DNA from: Xenococcaceae cyanobacterium MO_167.B27
GTDB lineage: Bacteria; Cyanobacteriota; Cyanobacteriia; Cyanobacteriales; Xenococcaceae
Length of the DNA: 40,370 bases
NCBI GenBank assembly: GCA_030065935.1
Contig: JASJCP010000047.1
Coordinates: 1 to 40,370, forward strand
Direction of reading: 5' to 3'
In this document: in pieces, positions 16,746 to 25,639 of the stretch
How the letters are laid out: every line of letters begins with the position of its first letter
How positions within the stretch are numbered: the stretch's first letter is position 1
Made by a program: the position numbers and the translations under genes
The notes under the pieces: model-generated
Seen by the model: only the letters and a program-made list of their open reading frames with translations
Told to the model about the DNA's origin: nothing
Databases searched by the model: none

Positions 16746-18467
16746 CTAATGCTCTATCGCCTGGCAAGCGGAACGATGTTTGGCTAAATACAATGGGGTT
16801 TGCGAAGGCGAAATTTTGTAAACAAACTGATGGCGGGCAGTATGATAGAGCTGCTCCGCTCCACACAAATTTATGTGGATTTGCTGCAATTCCTCTGTCA
16901 CATAAGCTTTTAGAGGTTTAATTTGTTCATCTTGCAGTCGCTTCTGATTCTTGAGTGCCAGTTTTTCTGAATAATCTGGACATTTAGCTATCTGTTCGGC
17001 TTTTTGTAGCACTGATAATCGAAAACTAATGGGATGCTCCCCAAAAGCCCAGTCGATGAGTCCAATATCTTGAGCAAGTTGTGTGCAGACTGGCAGGCAA
17101 CTTGCAGTCAATTCCATTGCACGCTTATTCCCTACCCGTTTAGGCAGCAAATAAGTCCAATACTCAGAACCGTACAATCCCATGAGTTGGTAATGGGGAT
17201 TGATAACAATGCCACTACGGGCATATACATAATCGGCAGCTAAGGCAATCATCACACCTCCTGCTGCTGCATTTCCCTGCATCGCAGCAATAGTCAAATG
17301 AGTATTTGTAGTTAAAATTGTTGCCACTAGGTGATTGATAGCATTGATATGTCGCCAAGACACATCACTTGGGTTGTCGTCAGCCTCCACGATATTTAAA
17401 TTAAATCCATTAGACCAGAAATCATGCCCACCCATCAGCACAATAACTTTTGTTGGGCGAGAGCGGGCGTAGCAGAAAGCATTGGTTAATCTCTGACATT
17501 GGTCGATGCTCATGGCACCTTTGTAGAATTCAAAATACAAATATCCCACCTGATTTTTCTCTTCGTACCATATTTCTTGAAAGGTTTTTCGATTCCCTGG
17601 TACGAAAAGCGGTAACGGGTCTTCCGGAATACTTTTCAACTTATCGCCCAATACTATAGCTGCTGGCAATTTCAAGCAAGCAGAGGACTTACCTGGTTTT
17701 TTCTTTTTCAGGTGTGAAATCCAGACTGCCCCATCTACAGCCCCACGACAAATTGCTCCATGACGTTGAGCAATGATTTGACCTGGAGTCCCTTGCAATA
17801 AATCCTCTTCATGAGCTCCATACAAATAATATTGTTCTCCGTCAATTGTATCGAGTAATCCTGGTCGGCTATCGGCACTGCGGATTTTTTTGACAATAGT
17901 AGATACGGAGTCTTTAGTCCAATCAATTGCTCTGACTTCTTGTTTCATGTAAGGATGCCAACACCCCTTAACATCTTCTCGACTGTAATTGAGAGGTTCC
18001 GGGACAAACTCACCACTTTCAAAACGCTCAATTGTTTGCAAAATAACTTTGATAGCTGCTTGAGCCACTTCGGTTCTGTAAAGACAACTTTTACTATCCG
18101 GTCTCATCTGAAAGTTAAACGATGACCATATCTGACCCGCATCTACTTCCGTAGTTGCCTGTATTGCCGTTACTCCCCACTCCTTGGCTTCAGTCATAAT
18201 TGCCCAATCAAGAGATGAGATGCCTCGGTCTCCTTTAATCCCAGGATGAATAATGATACAGACATGGTCGCAGCAAATCCGCTTGGGGATAATTTTGGTT
18301 AAAAAGGGAGCAATAATCAACTCTGGTTGATACAGTTCGACTGCTTCACCTATAATTTCATCGCTCAAAGCCAATTCTACTGATAATTCATGGTTTCGGT
18401 AAGTAAGTTCTGCGTAAACCCTTTGAGTTAAGCTGTTAAATGTATCTGCCAATAGTAAAATTCGCAT
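16746..18467 (-). CDS. hypX: HypX/HoxX, CO-ligand synthesis for NiFe hydrogenase
   Basis: HypX makes the CO ligand of the NiFe(CN)2CO centre from formyl-tetrahydrofolate, via formyl-CoA, and is used for maturation under air. The 573-aa protein begins MRILLLADTFNSLTQRVYAEL, as family members do. Its N-terminal half is a formyltransferase-like domain (HPGIKGDRGISSLDWAIM, about 73-90). The C-terminal half is a crotonase domain (GGHDFWSNGFNLN, QGNAAAGGVMIALAADYVYA, GLYGSEYWTYLLPKRVG). Length and both domains match the family. No hydrogenase or other hyp gene occurs in the window, so its partners must lie elsewhere. Its 3' end converges on the histidine kinase gene with about 150 bases between. 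Confidence 0.92.
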   Translation of the reverse strand: MRILLLADTFNSLTQRVYAELTYRNHELSVELALSDEIIGEAVELYQPELIIAPFLTKIIPKRICCDHVCIIIHPGIKGDRGISSLDWAIMTEAKEWGVTAIQATTEVDAGQIWSSFNFQMRPDSKSCLYRTEVAQAAIKVILQTIERFESGEFVPEPLNYSREDVKGCWHPYMKQEVRAIDWTKDSVSTIVKKIRSADSRPGLLDTIDGEQYYLYGAHEEDLLQGTPGQIIAQRHGAICRGAVDGAVWISHLKKKKPGKSSACLKLPAAIVLGDKLKSIPEDPLPLFVPGNRKTFQEIWYEEKNQVGYLYFEFYKGAMSIDQCQRLTNAFCYARSRPTKVIVLMGGHDFWSNGFNLNIVEADDNPSDVSWRHINAINHLVATILTTNTHLTIAAMQGNAAAGGVMIALAADYVYARSGIVINPHYQLMGLYGSEYWTYLLPKRVGNKRAMELTASCLPVCTQLAQDIGLIDWAFGEHPISFRLSVLQKAEQIAKCPDYSEKLALKNQKRLQDEQIKPLKAYVTEELQQIHINLCGAEQLYHTARHQFVYKISPSQTPLYLAKHRSACQAIEH

Positions 18468-18576
18468 CTTTAGTCTTTAGTCCCTGGCTGGTCTGACTTA
18501 GATAACTCTAATCCTTATGGTAAATGAATTTTTGTTCGATTTCACCAATGTATAGCAACGGAGAAATCAGTTATTT

Positions 18577-19701
18577 TTAATACAGTTCGTATTTTAGTAA
18601 GGTGCAAGGTATTGTACCGTTATAAAGTTTAATTCTTTGAGAAGTTCTCAATCCTACTTTTTTGGTTAAAGCCGAACTTCCCGTTAATATATAAGCAGTC
18701 CATCCTGTAAATCTTTGCTTAAAAATATCCCCTAAGAGTTGATAAAGTGCAACTAACTCTGTTTCTGTTCCTAACCGTTTTCCGTAGGGAGGGTTACAGA
18801 TAATAACTCCTCTATCTGCTGGTGCTGTAACATTACATAACTCCTGAGTTGTAAATAAAACCCGCTCCTCAACACCACAATTTTTGCTGTTAATTTTAGC
18901 TTGTTCTATTATCTCAGAATTGCGATCGCTTCCCCAAATTTTTGTCGGAATTGTCCATAATTGTTGTTCTTTGGCTTCAGTTACTATTTCTTCCCAAAGT
19001 AATAAATCAAAATCCAACCAAGATTCAAAGCCAAACTTATTTCGATATAAACCAGGAGCAATATTTAAAGCTTTTAATGCGGATTCTATAGGTAGAGTTC
19101 CTGAACCACAAAGAGGGTCAAAAAAAGCTAAATCAGGAGTCCATTCTGTCATAGTAATCAAAGCAGCAGCTAAAGTTTCTTTTAAGGGTGCAAATCCCAT
19201 AGCTGGACGATAGCCACGACGATGCAAACTAGAGCCAGAACTATCTAAACTAATAGTACATTTATTATTATGGATATGACCGGTAATTAATAAATCAGGA
19301 TTTTCGACATCAATATTAGAGCGTCTCCCATATTCTTTATATTGCCAATCAACAATACTATTTTTAATTTGTAAAGCCGTAAAATGGCTGTGATTTAATT
19401 GCTTATTTTTTCCTGTACAATTAACAGCTAGGGTCATTTTAGGATGTAGATATTGTGACCAATCTATCTTTTGCACACTGCGATAAAGTTGCTCTGCATT
19501 ATAGCTTTTAATCTCAGCAATAGGTACTAAAACGCGGAAAATAGTCCGCGCCCAAAGATTTATTTTGTAGAGTAATTTTTTATCTCCTTCAAAATGTACC
19601 CCAGTAAAATCGGGAACTACATTAGTAGCTCCTAATCCCTTCAACTCTTGAGCAGCAATTGTTTCTAAACCACGAGCTACTGTAGCAAAATAGTTAGCCA
19701 A
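18577..19701 (-). CDS. THUMP-domain RNA methyltransferase (RlmL/YpsC-like)
   Basis: The 374-aa protein joins an N-terminal ferredoxin-like/THUMP RNA-binding part (about 1-155) to a Rossmann methyltransferase. Motifs are FFDPLCGSGTLPIE (SAM site), WGSDRNSEI and the catalytic CNPPYGKRLG. In E. coli RlmL this domain makes m2G2445 in 23S rRNA. This short form lacks the RlmK-type second half. The start is a TTG (19699-19701), eight bases after the TPR-sulfotransferase stop, with GGAG overlapping that stop. The start region MANYFATVARGLETIAAQEL is canonical. A partial copy of this 5' end is found at 21894-21947. Confidence 0.9.
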   Translation of the reverse strand: MANYFATVARGLETIAAQELKGLGATNVVPDFTGVHFEGDKKLLYKINLWARTIFRVLVPIAEIKSYNAEQLYRSVQKIDWSQYLHPKMTLAVNCTGKNKQLNHSHFTALQIKNSIVDWQYKEYGRRSNIDVENPDLLITGHIHNNKCTISLDSSGSSLHRRGYRPAMGFAPLKETLAAALITMTEWTPDLAFFDPLCGSGTLPIESALKALNIAPGLYRNKFGFESWLDFDLLLWEEIVTEAKEQQLWTIPTKIWGSDRNSEIIEQAKINSKNCGVEERVLFTTQELCNVTAPADRGVIICNPPYGKRLGTETELVALYQLLGDIFKQRFTGWTAYILTGSSALTKKVGLRTSQRIKLYNGTIPCTLLKYELY

Positions 19702-19709
19702 ATTTTTAA

Positions 19710-21860
19710 TTAACTCCAGTTAAATTCCATTCCTAAATATTCTTCCAATTCTCGGTTATAAGGTTCAAAGTAATTTCTGAGAATATTTCTAATTTCTTCC
19801 TCAGCAGGATTATATGAGCCTTTGTTAATTTTTGGATATTGGGCTAAGGGGTAGTTTGGTAATCCCAACAGATTATATACTTTCTCCATAGTTTCAGCAG
19901 GTTTACTATAAAAATCTTCACTTTTTAAAATTAAAATTTGTTCTCTGTTAAAAAGCTCTAACCAAATCTTAACTTGATAGATATAAAGACCAGTAATAAT
20001 ATTATGAGGTTGACGATAGTTTTTATTAATAATATCCTCTTGGCTTAAGCTTTCTAATTCTGTTATTTCTCTAGCAATAACAGTTTTTAAATCTTCTTTT
20101 ACTATTCCACGATTTAGTTGATGATAGTGCCAAGAGATAGTACGGTCTATAGGATTTCTTAATAATAGAATTAGTTTAGTATTAGGAAAATGCTGTTTAA
20201 TTCTTTGGGCTATTAGAGGAAAGCAAATATAGTTAGGAGTCGCCTCTCCTGTAAGAAAGTCATCTCGATCAGTAATAGTAGGAAAATGAGCTAAATACCA
20301 ATCAACTCCATAGTCATACTTTTTCCCAAAAAAACTTAATTCTTTCTTATGGGGTAATAAAATTTTGGGATTATTACCGAGATATTCATATACAGAAGTT
20401 GTGCCACATTTTGCTGCGCCAATAATAATGAAATCAGGGCCAGACTCTTTGACTTCTTTCCAATGTAATTTAGCTAATTCAGGATAAGTATCAATTGCGT
20501 TTAAATAACAGCTTTTACGATAGCAAGTAATTGCTTCTTGGATATTATTTTGTTGTGTGAGAGCATCTCCTAAATTTCCCCAAGCAATACCTACTTGAGG
20601 ATGTTTAGCTAATATTTGGCGATAAAAATCAATGTATTGTGGTAATTGTTTAGGAGGAATGGATGTATATTGTAGATGTATGTGGGCTAATCGAAAATTA
20701 GGATCGATAGTAATAGCTTTTTGGTAAGCTGCGATCGCGTCTATAAAGTGACTTTTTTTCCTTAGTAATTTCCCAAATTGATGGTAAATATCAGGAGTTA
20801 ATTGGGGATGATTATCGAGAATTTTTTGATAAGTTGCTATGGCTTGCTCTTCTAAGGAAGAAGATTCTGGAGCAATTTCTACTGCTTGATGACAAGTTTC
20901 TAACGCTAGTTGATATTGTTCAAGTTTTTGATATATCAAGGCTAACTGTAGATACCCTGAGACAAATTCTTTGTTAAATTGAAAGCCCAGACTAGAATTT
21001 AATTGAGAATAATGTTGGAGAATTTTTTTATAAAATGCTATGGCTTGCTCTTTTGAAGATTCTGGAGCAATTTCTATTGCTTGATAACAAGTTTCTAACG
21101 CTAGTTGATATTGTTCAAGTTTTTGATATATCAAGGCTAACTGTAGATACCCTGAGACAAATTTTTTATTGAACTGAATTACTTTTATCTGACAATCTTT
21201 AGCCTTTTGCCATTTTTTCTCTTGCTGAAAAATCAGACCTAATTGATAATATGCTTCCCAAAATTTAGGTTGAATTTCAATCGATTTTTTATAGCAAGCT
21301 TTAGCTTTTTGCCATTTTTTTTGTGAAGCTAAAGCTTGAGCTAAAGCCTGGTAAAATTTAGGATTTTGGGGATTTTTTCTAACCCCTTGACGATAGAGAT
21401 TTATTACTTCATTGTGTTTCCCTTGCTCATTAAGAACTTTACTCAAAACATGATATCCTGGCAGGAAATCAGGCTGAACTTTAATCCCTTGTCGATAACA
21501 ATCCGCAGCTTTACCAAGTTTCTTTTGGGCTTTAAAGGTATTCCCTAAACTCCAATATTCCTTTATTTGTACTTTCCTAGGCTCTGATTTTATTGCTTTA
21601 TACCAAAAATATGCTGCCTTATTTTCATTATCTATTTTAAGATATACTTTCGCTAAATTGTGATAAGCTTCAGCAAATTGGGGATTAATATTTATGGCTT
21701 TTTTGTAGCATAAAATAGCTTTTTCCCATTGTTCTTGTTGAGCATACAAATTCCCCAAATTAAAGTGAATCTCTGGTGCTTCTGGATTCTTAGCTAACAT
21801 TTGGGTATATTTCTCAATTGTGGCAGTTATTTGATTTAGTTGTAATTTAGATTGATTCAT
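19710..21860 (-). CDS. TPR-repeat sulfotransferase (copy 1)
   Basis: The 716-aa protein has about a dozen TPR motifs (residues 1 to about 455) followed by a PAPS-dependent sulfotransferase domain. The 5'-phosphosulfate loop is IIGAAKCGTTS, and the 3'-phosphate site is LLLRNPIDRTISWHYH. The C-terminus reads YNRELEEYLGMEFNWS. It should transfer sulfate from PAPS to a sugar, peptide or lipid acceptor, with the TPRs likely docking the acceptor or partner enzymes. It is closely related to the gene upstream (21956-24025). Inside its TPR part a unit of about 194 bp is tandemly duplicated (about 20820-21175). No signal peptide is present, so it acts in the cytoplasm. Confidence 0.92.
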   Translation of the reverse strand: MNQSKLQLNQITATIEKYTQMLAKNPEAPEIHFNLGNLYAQQEQWEKAILCYKKAININPQFAEAYHNLAKVYLKIDNENKAAYFWYKAIKSEPRKVQIKEYWSLGNTFKAQKKLGKAADCYRQGIKVQPDFLPGYHVLSKVLNEQGKHNEVINLYRQGVRKNPQNPKFYQALAQALASQKKWQKAKACYKKSIEIQPKFWEAYYQLGLIFQQEKKWQKAKDCQIKVIQFNKKFVSGYLQLALIYQKLEQYQLALETCYQAIEIAPESSKEQAIAFYKKILQHYSQLNSSLGFQFNKEFVSGYLQLALIYQKLEQYQLALETCHQAVEIAPESSSLEEQAIATYQKILDNHPQLTPDIYHQFGKLLRKKSHFIDAIAAYQKAITIDPNFRLAHIHLQYTSIPPKQLPQYIDFYRQILAKHPQVGIAWGNLGDALTQQNNIQEAITCYRKSCYLNAIDTYPELAKLHWKEVKESGPDFIIIGAAKCGTTSVYEYLGNNPKILLPHKKELSFFGKKYDYGVDWYLAHFPTITDRDDFLTGEATPNYICFPLIAQRIKQHFPNTKLILLLRNPIDRTISWHYHQLNRGIVKEDLKTVIAREITELESLSQEDIINKNYRQPHNIITGLYIYQVKIWLELFNREQILILKSEDFYSKPAETMEKVYNLLGLPNYPLAQYPKINKGSYNPAEEEIRNILRNYFEPYNRELEEYLGMEFNWS

Positions 21861-21893
21861 TCAGGACTCTAACTCAATTCTTCTATTCTTTTT

Positions 21894-21947
21894 TTGAGCA
21901 GTAATTGTTTCTAAATTACAAGTTACTGTAGCAGAGTAGTTAGCCAA
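21894..21947 (-). pseudogene. Remnant of the RlmL-like gene 5' end
   Basis: These 54 bases match 19648-19701, the first 18 codons of the THUMP methyltransferase, at 47 of 54 positions, including the TTG start and the upstream GGAGTTA context. The frame reads ANYSATV then LETITAQ and then ends. It sits between the two sulfotransferase genes at the equivalent place, so it marks the junction of the tandem duplication. Confidence 0.88.
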
Positions 21948-21955
21948 ATGTTTAA

Positions 21956-24025
21956 CTAACTCCAGTTAAATTCCATTCCTAAATATTCTTCTAATTGTCG
22001 GTTATAGGGTTCAAAGTAATCTTTAAGAATCTTTCTAATTCTCTCATCAGCAGGACTGTATGAACCTGTGTTAATTTTAGGATATTGAGCTAAAGGATAG
22101 TTTGGTAATCCCAAGAAATTATATACCTCTTCCATAGCTTTAGCGGTATTACTATAAAAATATTCACTGTTTAAAATTAAAACTTGTTCTCTCGGGAAAA
22201 CCTCTAACCAAGACTTTACTTTATAAATATAGAGGCTACTAATTACACTATCTAATTTAGCATAACCACTATTAATAATTTCTGCTTCATTCAAACTTGC
22301 TAGCTCTTTAATTTGAGTCAAAATTGCAGTTTCTAAATCTTCTTTCAATTGTCCATGACTCAATTTATGATAGTGCCAAGAGATAGTACGGTCTATGGGA
22401 TTTCGTAATAATAGAATTAATTTGGTATTAGGAAAATCCTGTTTGATTCTTTGAGCAGCAAGAGGAAATCGAATATAGTTAGGAGTAGCTTCTCCTGTTA
22501 TAAAGTCCTCTCGATCTGTAATAGTAGGAAATTGAGATAAATACCAATCAATTCCATAGTCATACCTTCTCCAAAAAAAATCTAATTCTTTTTTATGGGG
22601 TAATAATATTTGAGGGTGATGGCTTAAGTATCGATTTAAAGAAGTTGTCCCACATTTGGCTGCGCCAATAATAATGAAGTCAGGCCCAGACTCTTTGGCT
22701 TCTTTCCAATGTAATTTAGCTAATTCAGGATAAGTATCAGTTGCGTTTAAATAACAACTTTTACGATAGCAAGTAATTGCTTCTTGAATATTATTTTGTT
22801 GTGTTAAAGCATCTCCTAAATTTCCCCAAGCAATACCTACTTGAGGATGTTTAGTTACTATTTGGCGATAAAAATCAATATGTTCTGGTAATTGTTCAGG
22901 AGCAATAGACGTATATTGTAAATCTATATGGGCTAATCTAAAATTAGGATTAATAGTAATAGCTTTTTCATAGGCTATTATTGCATCTGTAAATCTACTT
23001 TTCTTCCTTAGTAACTTACCAAATTGATAATAAATTTCGGGGGTTAATTGAGGAAAATTATCAAGGATTTCTTGATAAGTTGCTATAGCTTGTTCTTCCA
23101 AAGGAGAAGATTCTGGAGCAATTTCTACTGCTTGATGACAAGCTTTTAAAGCTAATTGATATTGTTGATTTTTTTTATATACTAGGGCTAACTGTAGATA
23201 TCCTGAGACAAATTCTTTGTTAAACTGAGTTACTTTTTCGTAACAATATTTAGCTTTCTGCCATTTCTTATCTTGTTGAAAAATCAGACCTAGTTGATAA
23301 TAAGCTTCCCAATATTCAGGTTTAAGTTCAACAGCTTTGCTATAGCATTCTTCAGCTTCCTGCCATTTTTTCATTTGGCTTAGGACATAACCCCAGTGAT
23401 AGTATCCCACAGCTAAATTACTATCTAAATCTAGAGCTTGGCGGAAACGATTACTCGCATTTTGCCATTGTTTTTGTGAAGCTAAAGCTTGAGCTAGAGC
23501 TAAGTGAAATTTAGGATTTTGGGGATTTTTTCTAACCCCTTGACGATAAAGCTTTATTACTTCATTATGTTTTCCTTGCTCATTAAGAACTTTACTCAAA
23601 ACATGATATCCTGGCAGTAAATCAGGCTGAAGTTTAATGCCTTGTCGATAACAATCCGCAGCTTTTCCAAGTTTCTTTTGGGCTTTAAAAGTATTTCCTA
23701 AACCAAAATATTGCTTAATTTGGGCTTTGCTAGTAGGTTCTAATTTAATGGCTTTATACCAAAAATTAGCAGCCTTATTTTCATTACCTATTTTCAGATA
23801 TACTTTCGCTAAATTGCGATAAGCTTCCGCCAACTGAGGATTAATTTTAACGGCATTTTGATAGCTGGATATAGCTTTTTGCCATTTTTCTTGTTGAGCA
23901 TACAAATTACCCAAATTAAGATGAATCTCTGGTTCTTCTGGATTCTGAGCTAACATCTTAGTATATTTCTTAATAGTTGCAGCTATTTGGTTTAGTTGTA
24001 ATTGAGATTGATTAGGTGGATTCAT
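21956..24025 (-). CDS. TPR-repeat sulfotransferase (copy 2)
   Basis: This paralogue of the downstream gene has the same plan: TPRs over about 445 residues, then a sulfotransferase with IIGAAKCGTTS and LLLRNPIDRTISWHYH, ending in EYLGMEFNWS. I start it at the ATG at 24023-24025 (MNPPNQSQLQ), which matches the copy 1 start. A TTG at 24043 would add six residues. It differs from copy 1 in one extra TPR region (NASNRFRQALDLD) and in the acceptor-side segment after SWHYH, where copy 1 has LNRGIVKEDL and this copy LSHGQLKEDL. This suggests related but not identical acceptors. It follows the TPR-methyltransferase gene closely (22 bases from this start). Confidence 0.92.
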   Translation of the reverse strand: MNPPNQSQLQLNQIAATIKKYTKMLAQNPEEPEIHLNLGNLYAQQEKWQKAISSYQNAVKINPQLAEAYRNLAKVYLKIGNENKAANFWYKAIKLEPTSKAQIKQYFGLGNTFKAQKKLGKAADCYRQGIKLQPDLLPGYHVLSKVLNEQGKHNEVIKLYRQGVRKNPQNPKFHLALAQALASQKQWQNASNRFRQALDLDSNLAVGYYHWGYVLSQMKKWQEAEECYSKAVELKPEYWEAYYQLGLIFQQDKKWQKAKYCYEKVTQFNKEFVSGYLQLALVYKKNQQYQLALKACHQAVEIAPESSPLEEQAIATYQEILDNFPQLTPEIYYQFGKLLRKKSRFTDAIIAYEKAITINPNFRLAHIDLQYTSIAPEQLPEHIDFYRQIVTKHPQVGIAWGNLGDALTQQNNIQEAITCYRKSCYLNATDTYPELAKLHWKEAKESGPDFIIIGAAKCGTTSLNRYLSHHPQILLPHKKELDFFWRRYDYGIDWYLSQFPTITDREDFITGEATPNYIRFPLAAQRIKQDFPNTKLILLLRNPIDRTISWHYHKLSHGQLKEDLETAILTQIKELASLNEAEIINSGYAKLDSVISSLYIYKVKSWLEVFPREQVLILNSEYFYSNTAKAMEEVYNFLGLPNYPLAQYPKINTGSYSPADERIRKILKDYFEPYNRQLEEYLGMEFNWS

Positions 24026-24047
24026 CAGTAGTTTAAATTTCAAATAA

Positions 24048-25532
24048 TTAATTATTAGAATTGGCTATTTTGCGAATTATTAGTTGATTAGCTTGAGGTG
24101 CGTGATGGACTAGTTCCCATTTACCCTTAGTAGAATCTAGAAATTCATCAATTCCTTTTTGAGGGTTTTGTTGAGGATTAGCTCTGTTTTTCCAACCATA
24201 GTTGTTAAACATTATCAATCCTCCTACCTTCAACAATTGCCAACTTAACTGAGCGTTTTTGTGAGCATGGTCAGTTAATTTACATTTATCTTGGAGACTG
24301 ACCATATCAAAGCTTTCTGAAGTTAATGAAGCTAGATGTTGATGAGTGTCTCCGATTAAAAGAGTAACTTGATCGCTCTTTTCTGTCTTGGCTAAGTTGT
24401 CTTTTAAAATGTTCTCAATTCTAGATTCGATACAGACTAACTTAGAAGAAGGTACCGTTAAGATAGTATCTAATAGCCAACAACTAGACATTCCCTGATA
24501 AGCACCAATTTCTAAGATTTTGACCCCTTCACGATCTATGAGGTGTTCCAGTTGAGGTTGCCATAAAGGAATACGATAAGTAAAATTGTCTCTAGTGAAA
24601 TGATAGTTATGTTCGAGACATTGTGACCAACTTCTTAAAGCACAAACTTTCTGGAAAGCTGCAACTGCATCAGTAATTCTTCCTTTTTCTCGTAGAGCAT
24701 TTCCCAATTGGACATAAACCCAAGGATATTCTTCTACTAAATTAATAATAGCGTGACAAGTTGCGATCGCCTCATCCCATCTTCCGAGTAATAAAAAGGT
24801 TTTCACTAAATCACGATACGCCCAAGGATATTCAGGTGCATTCTTAATTGTCTGCCGAAACTTCTCTATAGCGGAATCATATTGTTTTTGTTGTAGGTAA
24901 ATTGTCCCCATTTTATGGTAAGCCTTAGCTTGTTGTGGGTCTTGATTAAGAATTTTTTGATAACAGTTAATAGCTTGCTCTAAATTTCCTTGTCGCAGAC
25001 AAATTTCAGCGAAATCATAATGAGCAGGAATCAAATCTTCTCCTCTATTACTAGCTTGCTCATAACACAACATTGCTTCTGCAATTTTTCTTTGTTGCTC
25101 AAAGGCTTTGGCTAGCTTATAGTAACCTCTGGCGGTAACTAATTCAGGATCAATTTTTACAGCTTGATACCAAAACTTAATTTCTGCTTCTCTATTTCCT
25201 AATTGCCCGTGTATTTGAGCTAAGTTAGAGAGAATCTGGGGTGATTCTGGATGATATTTTAAGGCTCGATTGAGATAAGAAATCGCCTCATCCCACTTTT
25301 CTTCATTAATATAAAGTCTTCCAATCTGAAAAAATATTTCTCCTAAATTGGGTTTAACATCTAGTGCTACAGAATGCCAAAAAATCGCCTCATCAAATCG
25401 TCCTAGTCCTTGTAGTAAGTTTCCCAAATCTCTACTTGCAGATTGCCAATGCTCAGAATTATCTTGGGCTTCTGCTTCGGAAAAAGCTGAGGCACATTGG
25501 GAAATAGAATTAATTAAATAACTAGAATTCAC
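24048..25532 (-). CDS. TPR-repeat SAM methyltransferase
   Basis: The 494-aa protein consists of TPR repeats (about 40-290) and a class I methyltransferase domain (about 300-490). The SAM-binding loop is KILEIGAYQGMSSCWLL, an acidic residue follows in LVCIESR, and the motif IV region is FDMVSLQDK; it resembles the Methyltransf_24 group. It starts at GTG (25530-25532). It lies between the GT61 and sulfotransferase genes in one direction, so methylation probably occurs on the same glycan or protein acceptor. The acceptor is unknown. Confidence 0.85.
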   Translation of the reverse strand: MNSSYLINSISQCASAFSEAEAQDNSEHWQSASRDLGNLLQGLGRFDEAIFWHSVALDVKPNLGEIFFQIGRLYINEEKWDEAISYLNRALKYHPESPQILSNLAQIHGQLGNREAEIKFWYQAVKIDPELVTARGYYKLAKAFEQQRKIAEAMLCYEQASNRGEDLIPAHYDFAEICLRQGNLEQAINCYQKILNQDPQQAKAYHKMGTIYLQQKQYDSAIEKFRQTIKNAPEYPWAYRDLVKTFLLLGRWDEAIATCHAIINLVEEYPWVYVQLGNALREKGRITDAVAAFQKVCALRSWSQCLEHNYHFTRDNFTYRIPLWQPQLEHLIDREGVKILEIGAYQGMSSCWLLDTILTVPSSKLVCIESRIENILKDNLAKTEKSDQVTLLIGDTHQHLASLTSESFDMVSLQDKCKLTDHAHKNAQLSWQLLKVGGLIMFNNYGWKNRANPQQNPQKGIDEFLDSTKGKWELVHHAPQANQLIIRKIANSNN

Positions 25533-25639
25533 AGCTTATAGATTAGTATTTAGAGGTTAACTAATAATCAATCCTCAACAAAAAGAATTAATAACTCAAA
25601 AAATCGGTATTTACTTAGAAGACTAATCATATTATAGAT

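Noticed and set aside
16685..16921. Plus-strand ORF of 78 codons between the histidine kinase and hypX
   Set aside because: It overlaps the hypX 3' end and starts in a MITE fragment; composition is not protein-like.
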